Numbered from the stretch's first letter, positions 24,575 to 32,824 are shown. The stretch is 38,228 nucleotides of DNA from Clostridiales bacterium (GCA_004555535.1 SFHU01000012.1:1-38228); one strand, 5' to 3'. The notes: generated by a model from the letters alone, not told the origin. Translations and numbers: made by a program.

Positions 24575-25562
24575 GCCGCTGCTGTTTGGGGCGCTTTTCG
24601 CGCTGCTGCTCGCCGCCAGCGCCGCGAGCCTGCTGCTGGGCGCGAGCGGTCTGTCCGCCGGGGAGATCCTGACTGCGCTGCGCAGCGGGGACAGCGCCGC
24701 GCGCGGCTATCTGATCCTCGTGCATATCCGCCTGCCGCGGCTGCTGGGCGCGCTGGTCGCGGGCGCGTGCCTCGCCTGCGCCGGCAGCATGCTGCAAAGC
24801 GTGCTGGGCAACCCGCTCGCCTCGCCGGGCATCATCGGCGTCAACAGCGGCGCGGGGCTCTTCGCGCTGCTGGCGATGGTCTTTGCGCCGCGCTCGTTTG
24901 CCGCCGTACCGCTGTGCGCGTTTGCCGGGGCGCTGTTTTCCGTGCTGCTGGTCTGTGGGGTGAGCGCGCTGGTGGGCGCGTCCCGCTCGACGCTGATCCT
25001 CTCCGGCGTAGCCGTCTCCACGATGCTCGGCGCGCTGATGGACGCCGTCGTCACCTTCTGGCCCGATGCCGCCGTCAGCCGCTCGAGCTTCTCCATCGGC
25101 GGCTTTGAGGGCGTGACGCTGGAGCGGCTTGGCGCGGTCGCGCCGCTGGCAGCGCTGGGCCTTGCCGCCGCGCTGCTGATGCGCACGGAGCTCTCCGTCC
25201 TCTCGATGGGCGAGGAGGCCGCCCGGAGCGTCGGCCTGCGCGCCGGGCTGTTTCGCACGCTGTTGCTGACCGACGCCGCGCTGCTGTGCGCCTGCGCGGT
25301 CAGTTTGTGCGGTCTGCTGGGCTTTGTCGGGCTGATTGCGCCGCATATCGCCCGGCTGCTGCTCCCGCGCGACGCGCGCGCGCGATTGCCCGCCGCCGCG
25401 CTGTGCGGCGCGCTGCTGTGCGCCGCCTGCGACCTCGCCGCGCGGCTGCTGTTTGCGCCCTATGAGCTGCCGGTCGGCATCCTGCTTTCGCTGCTGGGCG
25501 TGCCCTTCTTCCTCGCGCTGCTCTTTTCCCAAAAACGGAGGAATCGCCATGATTGCGCTTGA
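24564..25562 (+). CDS. FecCD-family ABC transporter permease
   Basis: The 332-residue permease should span the membrane about ten times and act as a homodimer. Family hallmarks are RLPRLLGALVAGACLACAGSM, GNPLASPGIIGVNSGAG, LGLRA-like SVGLRAGLFR, and GLLGFVGLIAPHIARLL near the end. The ATG at 24564 overlaps the receptor gene's stop by 11 bases and has only a weak ribosome site, so translational coupling is likely. It overlaps the ATPase gene by 14 bases. Confidence 0.92.
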   Translation: MRRKPLLFGALFALLLAASAASLLLGASGLSAGEILTALRSGDSAARGYLILVHIRLPRLLGALVAGACLACAGSMLQSVLGNPLASPGIIGVNSGAGLFALLAMVFAPRSFAAVPLCAFAGALFSVLLVCGVSALVGASRSTLILSGVAVSTMLGALMDAVVTFWPDAAVSRSSFSIGGFEGVTLERLGAVAPLAALGLAAALLMRTELSVLSMGEEAARSVGLRAGLFRTLLLTDAALLCACAVSLCGLLGFVGLIAPHIARLLLPRDARARLPAAALCGALLCAACDLAARLLFAPYELPVGILLSLLGVPFFLALLFSQKRRNRHDCA

Positions 25563-26304
25563 CCGCCTCTGCGCCGGCTACGGCGGACGCGCGAAGCTCT
25601 TCGACCTCTCGCTCACGCTGCGCCCGGGTGTGCTGACGGGCATCGTAGGGCCGAACGGCAGCGGCAAATCGACGCTGCTCAAGGCCGTCGCCGGGCTGCT
25701 TATGCCGATGGGCGGGCAAATGACGCTCGATGGGCAGGATCTGACGCGCATGCCGCCCAAAGAGCGCGCCCGCAAAATCGCCTTCATGCCCCAGAGCCGG
25801 CCCGTGCCGGAGCTGACGGTTGCGCAGCTCGCCGCGCACGGGCGCTACCCCTATCTGGGCGCTCGGCGCGTGCTTTCGGCGCAGGACAGGGCGCTCGTGC
25901 GAGAGGCCATGGCGCGCGCCGGCATCGCGCAGCACGCGGGCACGCTGCTCTCCGAGCTCTCCGGCGGCGAGCGCCAGCGCGCCTATCTGGCGATGCTGCT
26001 GGCGCAGGACGCGCCCTGCCTGCTGCTCGACGAGCCGGCGGCGTTTCTCGATCCCGGCGCGCAGCTCGACCTGATGCACCTGCTGCGCCAGCTTGCCGGT
26101 GAGGGGCGCGCCGTCGCCGTCGTGCTGCACGACCTGCCGCTGGCGCTCTCTTTCTGCGACGAGCTGCTCGTGCTGCGGGAGGGACGGCTTGCGGGCTGCG
26201 CCATGCCCGGCGCGCCCGGGACAGCAGAGCTGCTGGGCGAAATCTTCGGCGTGAGGATCGTCCCGGCACAGGAGCCGGGCGTCTATGCCGTCGCGGGGCG
26301 CTGA
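25549..26304 (+). CDS. Metal-chelate ABC transporter ATP-binding protein (FecE/BtuD type)
   Basis: The 251-residue ATPase shows Walker A GPNGSGKST, Q-loop AFMPQ, signature LSGGERQRA, Walker B CLLLDEPAAFLDP and the H-loop VVLHD. It powers the receptor-permease pair before it. GGAGG lies just ahead of the ATG, inside the end of the permease gene. A strong terminator follows. Confidence 0.94.
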   Translation: MIALDRLCAGYGGRAKLFDLSLTLRPGVLTGIVGPNGSGKSTLLKAVAGLLMPMGGQMTLDGQDLTRMPPKERARKIAFMPQSRPVPELTVAQLAAHGRYPYLGARRVLSAQDRALVREAMARAGIAQHAGTLLSELSGGERQRAYLAMLLAQDAPCLLLDEPAAFLDPGAQLDLMHLLRQLAGEGRAVAVVLHDLPLALSFCDELLVLREGRLAGCAMPGAPGTAELLGEIFGVRIVPAQEPGVYAVAGR

Positions 26305-26340
26305 CAAAAAGGGCCGTGTTCCGGATGACGAAGAACAATC

Positions 26341-26406
26341 AAACAGCTCCCCCGGAGCATACGGCACAGACGGCAGAGTGCTGTATGCTTCAGAGGAGCT
26401 GTTTTT
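26341..26406 (+). terminator. Terminator of the reductase/metal-importer operon
   Basis: AAACAGCTC pairs with GAGCTGTTT. Inside it, GGAGCATAC and GCAC pair with GTGC and GTATGCTTC, giving a long interrupted stem followed by TTTTT. It lies 36 bases after the ATPase stop, and the inverted form may also serve the convergent acyltransferase gene. Confidence 0.85.
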
Positions 26407-26425
26407 CATTGGATGGACGGTGCGC

Positions 26426-27562
26426 TTATGCCCGGCGATGCCCGCGCCACCGGGCAAGCCCCGCCAGGAGCCTGTCCTGCGCGGCACGCACGAAAAGCGG
26501 CAGCGCGAGCCCCGCGAGGACGTAGAGCGCGTTGACCTGCCAGTGGCCGCCGGGCGCGTAGAGATAGGGCATCTGCGTGCGCAGGGAGAGGACGGAGAAG
26601 TCCGCCGCGCCAACGCCCAGCATGTTGAGCAGCAGGAAGACGCAGTCCACGGCGAAGAAGCCCATGTAGTGGTGCATCATGATGTCAAACGTGTGCCGGC
26701 TGATATGGAGCAGCGCACGGCTGCGCGCGACGGCCGGGGCGAGCAGCCGGGCGATGCGCACATACAGCGCGATGGCGACCACGCCGCCCGCGTATACGCC
26801 GAACGCGCCGCAGGGAAAATACGAGCAGTCGGAGAGCAGATAGGACAGGTTTTCGTATTTGAGGAAAAACAGCGCGCGCAGCAGGATCAGCCCCGTCAGA
26901 TAGGGCGCCGCAGGCAGCGTGTCGTATCGCTCCAGCCGGCGGCGATAAAGCACGCCCAGCGCGTAGCCGGGCAGCAGGATGAGCGTGCGCAGCAGGAAGA
27001 GCGGCGCCTCCGCCTGACGCCCGGCCCAGCAGAGCTCCACAGCCAGCGCCCCGGGGATCAGGCAGAGCAGGAAGGCCGCCGCCTCGCGCCCGCGCGGCAG
27101 GCGGGCAAGCAGCGCGCGCAGCAGGATGTAGACCGCCTGCACGAGGAACATCGGGAAGACGAACCAGGAGCCGAGGTTGTAGACGAAATGCTGCCCGTCC
27201 GTAAAGGGCGCCAGCAGCAGCGTGTAGGCGTCAAGCGGCGCGCCCAGGGTGAAGCCCCCGAAGCGGCGCAGCAGCGCCGCCCCGACGCCGTAGACGGCGT
27301 TCCAGGCAAGCAGCGGCACGAGCAGGCGCTTTGCCTTGCGCGCGATGAGCGAAAGGGGATGCGCCTCCTCGCCCTCGCGCAGCAGATAGCCCGAGCCGAA
27401 GGCGAAGAGCATCAGGTGGAAGCTGTAGTAGCCGAACAGACCGCCCCAGTCGAACATGTCCTTGAAGGGCGTATGGCCGTCGACGACAAAGACGATGGCG
27501 ATCAGGTAGAGCGCGCGGATCATGGCGTTTTCGCCGCGCGTTTTTGCAGGGGATTGGGTCAT
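26426..27562 (-). CDS. Acyltransferase-3 family membrane O-acyltransferase
   Basis: The 378-residue protein has about ten hydrophobic segments and the acyltransferase_3 opening motif (IRALYLIAIVFVVDGHTPF, with the conserved His). Relatives move acetyl groups onto surface sugars such as capsule, teichoic acid or O-antigen. A long hydrophobic series and RHTFDIMMHHYM follow. The start chosen is ATG 27562, which has GGAGG five bases upstream. No glycan gene cluster is adjacent. Its promoter is TTGACC-N16-TATAAT. Confidence 0.82.
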   Translation of the reverse strand: MTQSPAKTRGENAMIRALYLIAIVFVVDGHTPFKDMFDWGGLFGYYSFHLMLFAFGSGYLLREGEEAHPLSLIARKAKRLLVPLLAWNAVYGVGAALLRRFGGFTLGAPLDAYTLLLAPFTDGQHFVYNLGSWFVFPMFLVQAVYILLRALLARLPRGREAAAFLLCLIPGALAVELCWAGRQAEAPLFLLRTLILLPGYALGVLYRRRLERYDTLPAAPYLTGLILLRALFFLKYENLSYLLSDCSYFPCGAFGVYAGGVVAIALYVRIARLLAPAVARSRALLHISRHTFDIMMHHYMGFFAVDCVFLLLNMLGVGAADFSVLSLRTQMPYLYAPGGHWQVNALYVLAGLALPLFVRAAQDRLLAGLARWRGHRRA

Positions 27563-27668
27563 GGAAGCCTCCGGGCCGCATAGCGGCCAGTCCGTTTTGT
27601 TCCTATAATCAATTGCATGGGTTTTCCCCTGCCGCGGCGGGAGGGAAAAAACGGGGGATACCACAATG

Positions 27669-27696
27669 ATTATATCACCTTTCTTCCGCCGGTCAA
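27669..27696 (-). promoter_or_regulatory. Promoter of the acyltransferase gene
   Basis: On the minus strand TTGACC (27696-27691) and TATAAT (27674-27669) are 16 bases apart. The leader passes a GC-rich dyad around CCGCGG near 27640. Confidence 0.65.
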
Positions 27697-27839
27697 AGGG
27701 AAATCCTCAAATGGCTGCGAGAGGAAAAAACTGAGCGCAGCACTTGAAATTGACGGATACCAAAAGGATGAAAAAGAAAAGATTAGTGTGAAATTCCTTA
27801 AAATACATCATTTTTGTCAGTAGACGATCTGAAAATCAA

Positions 27840-27849
27840 AAGTATACTT
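27840..27849. promoter_or_regulatory. Candidate XRE operator palindrome
   Basis: AAGTATACTT is a perfect 10-bp palindrome about 60 bases before the XRE start and could overlap a -10 box (TATACT). Such AT-rich palindromes often bind XRE repressors. The surrounding 27700-27900 is unusually AT-rich and shows no other gene. Confidence 0.4.
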
Positions 27850-27909
27850 AAGGTAACAGGCGGGAATGGGCCTTGGAAACAGAAAGGCTATGTATTGGAG
27901 GTGTCCTAT

Positions 27910-28200
27910 ATGGTAAAGTTTGGTGAACGGCTCAAAGCAGCGCGTACCGCCAAACACATGAGCCAGCAGGCCCTCGCGGATGTGATCGGCAAAAGCCTGA
28001 ACACCGTGGGGCTGTATGAGAGGGGGCTCCGCCAGCCGAGCTTGGAAACCCTGTGTCTTTTGGCGGATACGCTTGATGTGTCCTGCGATTATCTGCTCGC
28101 GCGTACGGAAGCCAAAAAGACGGCAAAGATGTCGGAGGCCGCAGACGAGGATTTGGCCCTGCGCGTTTCCCGAATTGAAAACCACCTCGGACTGGACTGA
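27910..28200 (+). CDS. XRE-family helix-turn-helix regulator
   Basis: The 96-residue protein is a Cro/C1-type DNA-binding protein. The helix-turn-helix spans about residues 5-60: FGERLKAARTAKHMSQQALADVI, then LNTVGLYERGLRQPS, then LADTLDVSCDYLL. The short acidic tail may mediate dimerisation. GGAGG lies eight bases before ATG 27910. The gene stands alone in an AT-richer stretch and is followed by its own terminator, as in small mobile-element or toxin-linked regulators. No partner gene is visible. Confidence 0.85.
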   Translation: MVKFGERLKAARTAKHMSQQALADVIGKSLNTVGLYERGLRQPSLETLCLLADTLDVSCDYLLARTEAKKTAKMSEAADEDLALRVSRIENHLGLD

Positions 28201-28219
28201 GCAAGCCAAAGAACAAGTG

Positions 28220-28260
28220 AAGAGCGCCGTTTGGGAAAAGCGGCGCTCTTTTTTGTTTTT
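28220..28260 (+). terminator. Terminator of the XRE gene
   Basis: AAGAGCGCCGTTT pairs with AAGCGGCGCTCTT around GGGAA and is followed by TTTTGTTTTT. It lies 19 bases after the XRE stop. Confidence 0.9.
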
Positions 28261-28263
28261 TGC

Positions 28264-29271
28264 TCACTGCGGCGCGGCAGGCTTTTTCGCCCTGCGCGCA
28301 TCCTCCATGCTCAGGCGGTGGTGGCGCTTGCGCACGGGCGTCATCTGATAGAGGCGGTAGCCCTCGCGGAGCTTTTCGGCCTCCTCCGGCGTGGCGGCCA
28401 TGATGCGCTGGTGCATCGTCAGCGCGCCGCTCGCGCCCGCGCGCTTGAAGTGCATCTGGCCGAGCACGAGGCCGTGCTTCGGACAGACGGAGAGCGCGGT
28501 ATATTTCTCCCGCCCGCTGTCGTACCAGGGCGTGTCAAAGCGCGTGCGCCCGCCGCAGACCGGGCAGGCGATGGCCATCAGGCGCTCATCGGCGAGGGCC
28601 TCGCTCTGATAGACGTAGCGCGTGGGCTGGGAGCGCAGGGTCGATTCCGCGATGCGCCTCTCCCGCTCGAGCACGGCGTCGAGATCCTGCCGCCGCTCGC
28701 CGTCAAGGGCCAGCACGGCCCGGTCGATGGCGCTCAGCAGCAGCGCCGTGCACTGCGCATCGTAGACGGCCCGGTGCGCCGGCACGTCTGGCGTCAGGTT
28801 CATGGCCTCCAGCGCCGCGTGCAGGTTCATCTGCTGGTGCGCCGCGCCCAGGCAGGCGCTGCCGAAGACGAGCTGCGCGTCGATGGGCGGCTCAAAGGGC
28901 ATCGGCGTCATGAAGAAGGCCGCGTTGCGCCGCAGCACGGGGAAATCGTCCCGGCCCCAGGTGACCAGGCGCGCGTCCTCGCCGCAGAAGAGCGTGAAAT
29001 CCCCGAAGACGTCCGAAAACGGGCGGCCGCCGGCGAGCTCCTGCTCGGTGATGCCGGTGACGGAGCGGATATGCTTGTCCAGCCGCTTGTACAGCTGCGG
29101 CTGGATGACCGCGCTGAACGTGTCCACGACGCGGTAGTTCCGGTCGACGCGGCAGGCGCCGATCTCGATGATCTCATGGGGCATCCTGTGGTTGGGCGTA
29201 TAGCTGCTCTGGTTCCATTCCAGATCGAAGACGATCAGATGGCGGGTTTCTTCGCCGCAAAGAGAAAACAT
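28264..29271 (-). CDS. DEDDh 3'-5' exonuclease-domain protein with C-terminal zinc-finger-like region
   Basis: The 335-residue protein opens with an ExoI-type motif FDLEW (Asp16, Glu18), keeps Asp108/109 in WGRDDF and ends the fold with HRAVYD (His166, Asp171). This is the DEDDh set used by RNase T and KapD/ERI-1-like exonucleases on RNA or DNA ends. The C-terminal third has CPVCGG and CPKHG, a probable zinc ribbon not found in plain KapD proteins, and a basic tail. The ribosome site (AGGATG) is weak. A TACAAT -10-like box lies at 29314-29319 without a good -35. The substrate is unknown. Confidence 0.85.
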   Translation of the reverse strand: MFSLCGEETRHLIVFDLEWNQSSYTPNHRMPHEIIEIGACRVDRNYRVVDTFSAVIQPQLYKRLDKHIRSVTGITEQELAGGRPFSDVFGDFTLFCGEDARLVTWGRDDFPVLRRNAAFFMTPMPFEPPIDAQLVFGSACLGAAHQQMNLHAALEAMNLTPDVPAHRAVYDAQCTALLLSAIDRAVLALDGERRQDLDAVLERERRIAESTLRSQPTRYVYQSEALADERLMAIACPVCGGRTRFDTPWYDSGREKYTALSVCPKHGLVLGQMHFKRAGASGALTMHQRIMAATPEEAEKLREGYRLYQMTPVRKRHHRLSMEDARRAKKPAAPQ

Positions 29272-29391
29272 GGTTCACATCCTGACGTTGGTTTTTGTTA
29301 ATGCATCCGTTCTATTGTACCGCATTCGCGCTGTTTTTCATAGAGGAAAAATCGTGCTGTGCGCCTTTTCACGCATGCGCGGCCTTTCCCG

Positions 29392-29420
29392 TTGAATTGG
29401 CGGCGGTTTTCTGCTATGAT
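29392..29420 (+). promoter_or_regulatory. Promoter of the serine dehydratase operon
   Basis: TTGAAT (29392-29397) and TATGAT (29415-29420) are 17 bases apart, 33 bases before ATG 29453. Confidence 0.65.
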
Positions 29421-29452
29421 AACCGCATAAGCCCCTGAAAGGAGTGCTCCGG

Positions 29453-30124
29453 ATGAATCTGTTTGACATATTGGGCCCCGTGATGGTCGGGCCGAGCAGC
29501 TCGCATACCGCCGGCGCCGTGCGCATCGGGCGCATCGCCCGCCGCCTGCTGGGGGAGGATACGCCCGAAAGAGCGGAGATCGGGCTTTCCGGATCCTTCG
29601 CCGCGACGGGCCACGGCCACGGCACCGACCGCGCCATCGTCGCGGGCCTGCTGGGCATGCAGCCCAGCGACGAGCGCATCGCCGTGAGCTTCGACATCGC
29701 GCGGCAGGAGGGCATGGACTTCTCCTTTTCCCGCGCGACGCTCCCCGGCGAGCATCCCAACACCGCGCGTATCGCGCTGACGGGCCGCAGCGGCAAGACG
29801 CTGACCATCGTCGCCTCCTCCCTGGGCGGCGGACGGATCATGGTCGTGGAGATGAACGGCCTGCGCGCCAACTTCTCCGGCGACCTGCCCACGCTCATCG
29901 TGCAGAACCGCGACCAGCCCGGACACGTCAGCGAGGTCACGAGCATGCTCGCGCACAAGGGCGTCAACATCGCCACGATGCAGCTCTACCGGGACTACCC
30001 CGGCGGCAACGCCGTCATGATCATCGAGACGGACAAGGCCGTGCCGCCGGAGGGCATCGACTGGCTGGAGCGCAGCGAGGGCATCACCCGCGTCACCTTT
30101 GTGGATGCGGAGAAAGCGAGGTAG
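29453..30124 (+). CDS. sdaAB: L-serine dehydratase, beta subunit
   Basis: The 223-residue subunit pairs with the alpha chain to turn L-serine into pyruvate and ammonia. It has the N-terminal domain motif GPVMVGPSSSHTAGAVRIG and FAATGHGHGTDRA. A C-terminal ACT domain (about 147-215, LIVQNRDQPGHVSEVTSMLA) probably senses or binds an amino acid. The ATG at 29453 follows GAAAGGAG by eight bases; an in-frame GTG upstream is less well placed. The alpha gene starts two bases after its stop. Confidence 0.95.
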   Translation: MNLFDILGPVMVGPSSSHTAGAVRIGRIARRLLGEDTPERAEIGLSGSFAATGHGHGTDRAIVAGLLGMQPSDERIAVSFDIARQEGMDFSFSRATLPGEHPNTARIALTGRSGKTLTIVASSLGGGRIMVVEMNGLRANFSGDLPTLIVQNRDQPGHVSEVTSMLAHKGVNIATMQLYRDYPGGNAVMIIETDKAVPPEGIDWLERSEGITRVTFVDAEKAR

Positions 30125-30126
30125 CT

Positions 30127-31014
30127 ATGGCAATCGAATCCCTCAGCGCGCTGATGGAGGCCGGAAGCGGCAAGGATCTCTTTGAGGCGGTCGTGGAGAG
30201 CGACTGCGTCGACCGCGGCGTCACGCGGGAGGCCTCCGTGGCGCAGATGGAGGCGCTCTATGCCGCTATCCGCCGCGCCGGGGCGGGCTACGATCCCGCG
30301 CTGCGCTCGCACAGCGGCATGGTCGGCGGCGACGGCGCGAGGATGCGCGCCTATGCCGCCTCGGGCAAAACGATCTGCGGCCCTTACATGGCCGGCGTCA
30401 TCGCGCAGGCGCTGGAGATGGGCGAGAGCAACGCGTGCATGAAGTGCATCGTCGCCGCGCCGACGGCGGGCAGCTGCGGCGTGCTGCCGGCGGTGCTGCT
30501 GCCCTATCAGCAGCGCGAGCAGCTGCCGGACGAGGCGATGGTGCGCGCGCTCTACGTCGCCGGGGCCATCGGCCAGGTCATCGCCGCGAAGGCCTCCATC
30601 GCGGGCGCGGCGGGCGGCTGCCAGGCGGAGATCGGCACGGCCAGCGCGATGGCTGCGGGCGCGCTGTGCTATCTCGCCGGGGGCAGCGCGCAGGCGGTCT
30701 GCCACGCCGCCGCCATCGCGATCAAGAGCCTGCTGGGCCTGGTCTGCGACCCGATCGCCGGGCTGGTCGAGGTGCCCTGCGTCAAGCGCAACGCTGCCGG
30801 CGCGATGATCGCGATGTCCTCGGCGGACATGGCGCTGGCGGGCATCCGCTCTGCCGTGCCGCCCGACGAGGTGATCCTCGCCATGCGCGAGGTGGGCGAC
30901 AGGATGGACGTCTCCCTGCGCGAAACCGGCCTGGGCGGCATCGCCGGCACGCCGTTTGGCCAGGCGATGAGCGAGCGCATGGCCGCGCAGGCGGAGGAGG
31001 GCGGCGCCTCCTGA
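30127..31014 (+). CDS. sdaAA: L-serine dehydratase, iron-sulfur alpha subunit
   Basis: The 295-residue catalytic subunit carries an oxygen-sensitive 4Fe-4S cluster. Candidate ligands and family motifs include CMKCIVAAPTAGSCGV, AGGCQAEIG and CDPIAGLVEVPC, and HSGMVGGDG near the N-terminus. It follows sdaAB with a GAGGT ribosome site. The split two-gene form and the cluster fit an anaerobic Gram-positive host. A tat gene cluster follows from its own promoter. Confidence 0.95.
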   Translation: MAIESLSALMEAGSGKDLFEAVVESDCVDRGVTREASVAQMEALYAAIRRAGAGYDPALRSHSGMVGGDGARMRAYAASGKTICGPYMAGVIAQALEMGESNACMKCIVAAPTAGSCGVLPAVLLPYQQREQLPDEAMVRALYVAGAIGQVIAAKASIAGAAGGCQAEIGTASAMAAGALCYLAGGSAQAVCHAAAIAIKSLLGLVCDPIAGLVEVPCVKRNAAGAMIAMSSADMALAGIRSAVPPDEVILAMREVGDRMDVSLRETGLGGIAGTPFGQAMSERMAAQAEEGGAS

Positions 31015-31058
31015 CGCCGCGGCAGGACTGAATCTTTGCGCAAAGCGTTTCGCAGCGC

Positions 31059-31088
31059 TTTACAAATCCGCCCGGAAGGCTGTATAAT
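31059..31088 (+). promoter_or_regulatory. Promoter of the tat genes
   Basis: TTTACA (31059-31064) and a perfect TATAAT (31083-31088) are 18 bases apart; a TTACAA reading gives 17. ATG 31121 follows. Confidence 0.7.
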
Positions 31089-31120
31089 AAAGCGTAACCA
31101 TTTCGACGGAGGAGCATGTC

Positions 31121-31456
31121 ATGTTCAACATCGGTGCGGCCGAACTGATTCTGATCCTGCTCATCGCCTTTGTCGTCGTCGGCCCGAAGGATCTGCCCAA
31201 GATGGCCCGCGCGCTGGGCCGTTTTGTCCGCTATATCCGCACCATGATCGAGGAGGTCAAGCGGGAAACCGGCTTTGACGAGGTCGCCGAGGAGCTCAGA
31301 GGCGTGGAGCGGGACGTCAAGCAGACGATCAAGGAGGCAGACGTCCGCCCCGATCTGCAAAAGACGGAACGGGAGCTCAACAAGGAATTCAGGGACATCG
31401 AAAAGGACGTCAGCTTCAAGGAATTTAAAGAAAACAACAAAACGGGAGGAAAGTAA
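31121..31456 (+). CDS. TatA/TatB-family twin-arginine translocase subunit, TatB-like
   Basis: The 111-residue protein has the TatA/B pattern: a short N-terminal membrane helix (AAELILILLIAFVVVGP, about 6-22), a Gly-Pro hinge, an amphipathic helix (KDLPKMARALGRFVRYIR) and a long charged, coiled-coil-like tail. The length and tail favour TatB over TatA. TatB helps TatC recognise twin-arginine substrates. GGAGGAG precedes the ATG, and tatA starts three bases after its stop. Confidence 0.85.
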   Translation: MFNIGAAELILILLIAFVVVGPKDLPKMARALGRFVRYIRTMIEEVKRETGFDEVAEELRGVERDVKQTIKEADVRPDLQKTERELNKEFRDIEKDVSFKEFKENNKTGGK

Positions 31457-31459
31457 CCT

Positions 31460-31654
31460 ATGAGACTTGGAACGATGGAGATTCTGCTGATTCTCGTGCT
31501 GGCGCTGGTGATCTTCGGCGGCGGCAAGATTGCCGGCGTGGGCAAGGCGCTGGGCCAGAGCATCCGCGAGTTCAAAAACGAGGTCAAATCCGACGACAAG
31601 CCCGAGGAGAAGGCCGAGAAGAAGGAAGCCGAGGGCGAGAAGAAGGCTGAGTAA
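31460..31654 (+). CDS. tatA: Twin-arginine translocase subunit TatA
   Basis: The 64-residue protein is a typical TatA: membrane helix ILLILVLALVIFGGGKI, amphipathic helix GVGKALGQSIREFKNEV and a lysine/glutamate-rich tail. TatA oligomers form the pore through which folded proteins pass. GGGAGG precedes the ATG. A terminator follows, then tatC. Confidence 0.9.
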   Translation: MRLGTMEILLILVLALVIFGGGKIAGVGKALGQSIREFKNEVKSDDKPEEKAEKKEAEGEKKAE

Positions 31655-31714
31655 GCCCGGATTGCCGGCGCAGACAGCCGCTTCCGATTCAACGATTCCC
31701 CTTTGCCGTCACTT

Positions 31715-31747
31715 TGGGCGGACGCCCTCGGGCGCCCGCTTTTTTTG
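31715..31747 (+). terminator. Terminator between tatA and tatC
   Basis: GCGG and CGCCC pair with GGGCG and CCGC and are followed by seven T. It lies about 60 bases after the tatA stop and should limit tatC transcription relative to tatA/B. Confidence 0.75.
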
Positions 31748-31808
31748 AGTCCGTTTCCGGGGCTGCAAGGCCCGTCCGGAGGCGGACATCCGACCCGGAG
31801 GTCCCCGC

Positions 31809-32594
31809 ATGTTCAAGAAAAAAGACCCCTCTGCCGCCACGGAGCACGACCAGAACGTCAATGAGAACGCGCAGCCGCTGCTGGAGCATCTGCTGGCGAT
31901 GCGCAAGCTGCTCATCGCGTGCTTCGGCGCGATTGCCGTGGGCTTTGTCATCGCGTTTTACTTCCTGCGCGCCCATGTGATGGCGTTCATCACGAGGCCC
32001 ATCGAGGCGCGCGGCGTCCAGATCATTTACACCGCGGTGAGCGAGGCCTTCACCACGCAGCTCAAGGTTTCCCTGGTCGTGGGCGTGATCCTGGTCAGCC
32101 CGTTCGTGTTCTACCAGATCTGGGCGTTCGTCAAGCCCGCGCTCTATGACAACGAGATCCGCCTGTTCCGGGCGCTGTTCTTCCTCGCGCTGGGGCTGTT
32201 CCTGCTGGGCATCGTCTTTTGCTACCGCTACGTCTACGGGCTGGCGATCAACTTCTTCCTCATCTCGGGCGAGGATCTGGCGACGCCGATGCTGTCCCTG
32301 GACAAATACGTCGGCTTCCTCTTCTCCTTCATCCTGCCCTTCGGCGTGGTCTTCGAGCTGCCCATCGGCGTCTACATGGCCACGCGCGTGGGCTGGGTCA
32401 CCTACGAGAAGCTGAGGAGCTGGCGCAAGTTCGTCTTCTTCGGCATCTTCGTGCTCGCCGCGGTGCTGACCCCGCCGGACATCATCTCCCAGGTCATGCT
32501 CGGCGTGCCGATGTACCTGCTCTTTGAGGTCGGCGTGCAGGTCTCGCGCTTCACCAAGCCGAGAAAGACCCCCGATGGTCTGCCCATTGAGTGA
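31809..32594 (+). CDS. tatC: Twin-arginine translocase subunit TatC
   Basis: The 261-residue, six-helix protein is the Tat substrate receptor. Family features are the N-terminal LLEHLLAMRKLLIA helix, VVGVILVSPFVFYQIWAFVKPALYDNE, FLFSFILPFGVVFELP, and a late LTPPDIISQVMLGVPMYLLFE. The cytoplasmic N-terminus is longer than usual (about 27 residues). GGAGG precedes the ATG. A strong terminator follows. No RR-motif substrate was recognised in the window; the flavoprotein has a Sec-type signal. Confidence 0.95.
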   Translation: MFKKKDPSAATEHDQNVNENAQPLLEHLLAMRKLLIACFGAIAVGFVIAFYFLRAHVMAFITRPIEARGVQIIYTAVSEAFTTQLKVSLVVGVILVSPFVFYQIWAFVKPALYDNEIRLFRALFFLALGLFLLGIVFCYRYVYGLAINFFLISGEDLATPMLSLDKYVGFLFSFILPFGVVFELPIGVYMATRVGWVTYEKLRSWRKFVFFGIFVLAAVLTPPDIISQVMLGVPMYLLFEVGVQVSRFTKPRKTPDGLPIE

Positions 32595-32612
32595 CAAACG
32601 AAAAATACAAGG

Positions 32613-32664
32613 CGCCCGTCAGGCTGCTTTCCTTTCCGGAGGACGGCCTGACGGGCGTTTTTTT
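32613..32664 (+). terminator. Terminator of tatC
   Basis: A perfect 12-bp stem CGCCCGTCAGGC/GCCTGACGGGCG with a 21-base loop is followed by seven T, 18 bases after the tatC stop. Confidence 0.92.
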
Positions 32665-32691
32665 GAACAGAATAATGGCGCTATGCAGAGT

Positions 32692-32824
32692 AAACCCGTT
32701 TCAATCGCAGGCCGCCTTGCGGCCTGCTCTGGAATTGCATTTTCGGAATGCTTATGGTTACGTTGGGCTGCCGCCCAGACCCGCCTGAGGGATGAATCCC
32801 TCAGACTCCCTTCTTTGCTTCGCG
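32692..32824 (-). repeat. Dispersed 3'-UTR hairpin element, copy R3 (most complete)
   Basis: Plus-strand reading: AAACCCGTTTCAATCGCAGG, stem GCAGGCCGC/GCGGCCTGC (32707-32727), stem GCATT/AATGC (32737-32751), stem TGGGC/GCCCA (32764-32777), stem TGAGGGAT/ATCCCTCA (32786-32803), then ACTCCCTTCTTTGCTTCGCG. On the minus strand it begins about 24 bases after the ABC permease stop at 32848. Its first stem differs in sequence from that of copy R1 but keeps pairing. Confidence 0.8.
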
